Below, one piece after another: positions 24,231-24,819 of a stretch of 24,819 bases of DNA. Below the pieces are notes generated by a model. The model saw nothing but the letters and a program-made list of their open reading frames with translations, was not told the origin of the DNA and did no database searches. The position numbers and the translations under genes were made by a program. Numbering within the stretch: position 1 is the stretch's first letter; each line of letters opens with the position of its first letter. Origin of the DNA: Gemmatimonadota bacterium (GTDB lineage: Bacteria > GCA-2686955); contig NYZA01000207.1 of assembly GCA_002686955.1 (NCBI GenBank), positions 1 to 24,819 on the forward strand. The letters are read 5' to 3'.

Positions 24231-24819
24231 ATGCCGATCCGCCATCTGCTCCGACTCGCCGCGCTCGCGCCGGCGCTGCTGCTCTGGGGGTGCCGGGCGC
24301 TGAGAAGCGGCAGCGCGCTTCCCTGCACGACTCCCCCGTCTTGGAGTCGAAACGCCAACATCTACGAGCTCAACCTGCGTCAGTTCACCCCCACTGGAAC
24401 GCTCCAGGCGGCCGCTGAGCATCTGCCCAGACTCTGTGAGCTCGGCGTCGACATCATCTGGTTGATGCCGATCCACCCAATCGGTGAAGACCGACGCAAG
24501 GGCACACTCGGTAGCTACTATTCGGTTCGCGATTATCGAGGGGTCAATCCCGAATTCGGCAACCTCCAGGACATGAAATCGTTCGTGAATCAAGCCCACG
24601 ACCTGCGAATGCGCGTCATTCTCGACTGGGTGGCCAACCACTGCGCATGGGACAATCCTCTAGTGAGCGAGCATCCCGACTGGTTTACGCGCGACGACGC
24701 AGGCCACATGGTTGCGCCAGTTCCCGATTGGAGCGACGTCGTCGATCTGGACTACGACGATCCCGAGCTCCGGCGCTACATGATCGATTCGTTGCTCTTC
24801 TGGGTGAGAGAGGCCGATA
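24231..24819 (+). CDS. GH13 alpha-amylase-family lipoprotein, C-terminus beyond right edge
   Basis: The frame is open to the window edge (196 residues seen). The N-terminus is a lipoprotein signal, with Cys21 in LLLWGC, so the enzyme should be tethered to a membrane and face the periplasm or exterior. The start of the GH13 TIM barrel follows: IYELNLRQFTPTGT at 44-57, LGVDIIWLMPIHPIGEDRRK at 71-90, GSYYSVRDYRGVNPEFG at 94-110, and conserved region I DWVANH at 132-137 with its Asp and His. The catalytic Asp and Glu of regions II and III lie outside the window. The family hydrolyses or rearranges alpha-1,4-glucans such as starch and maltodextrins. The gene is divergent from the hydrolase-HD operon across 68 bases. 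Confidence 0.85.
   Translation, partial: MPIRHLLRLAALAPALLLWGCRALRSGSALPCTTPPSWSRNANIYELNLRQFTPTGTLQAAAEHLPRLCELGVDIIWLMPIHPIGEDRRKGTLGSYYSVRDYRGVNPEFGNLQDMKSFVNQAHDLRMRVILDWVANHCAWDNPLVSEHPDWFTRDDAGHMVAPVPDWSDVVDLDYDDPELRRYMIDSLLFWVREAD

Overview
The window is GC-rich, gene-dense bacterial DNA dominated by exported proteins: signal peptides, a lipobox, and parallel beta-helix and beta-propeller folds. One protein ends in a FlgD-like Ig domain with the PNPFNP signature. That domain, together with giant secreted beta-helix proteins built from VPxDxxTIQxAIDAAxDGDTVLVxPGTY and SPAIDAG signatures, is typical of uncultured FCB-group and sister phyla such as Eisenbacteria, Krumholzibacteriota and Latescibacterota. 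The phylum is inferred from protein style only; no rRNA, tRNA or marker gene is present.

Layout. (1) 1-2132, minus: a TPR-GAF regulator running off the left edge, preceded by a small putative membrane protein that overlaps it by ATGA. (2) 2133-2625: intergenic, with a strong G-quadruplex motif. (3) 2626-4425, plus: a secreted Asp-box protein with a C-terminal FlgD-like domain. (4) 9674 down to 4446, minus: a tight three-gene operon made of a seven-repeat propeller, a roughly 1,100-residue beta-helix protein split by a one-base frameshift, and a secreted PHP-domain protein that looks 3'-truncated. (5) 9751-12955, plus: a two-repeat beta-helix gene (952 aa) followed by a collapsed relic of a much larger beta-helix gene. 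(6) 15100 down to 12977, minus: an LVIVD-repeat propeller. (7) 15360-22871, plus: an intact version of unit 5, with a 941-aa gene overlapping a 1,532-aa gene by ATGA. (8) 24162 down to 22883, minus: an alpha/beta hydrolase and an HD hydrolase, translationally coupled. (9) 24231 to the right edge, plus: a GH13 amylase-type lipoprotein.

The most notable result is that regions 5 and 7 are two copies of one transcription unit (leader, gene A, gene B). In copy 1, gene B has lost about 1,436 of its 1,532 codons. What remains is the signal-peptide start joined to the last ~60 residues, which closely match the end of the intact gene, with one in-frame TAG. The beta-helix proteins are modular: each is a chain of [beta-helix, SPxIDxG cap, Ig-like linker] units in different numbers. 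Together the cluster looks like an expanding and decaying family of large surface or secreted proteins. Their ligands cannot be read from sequence.
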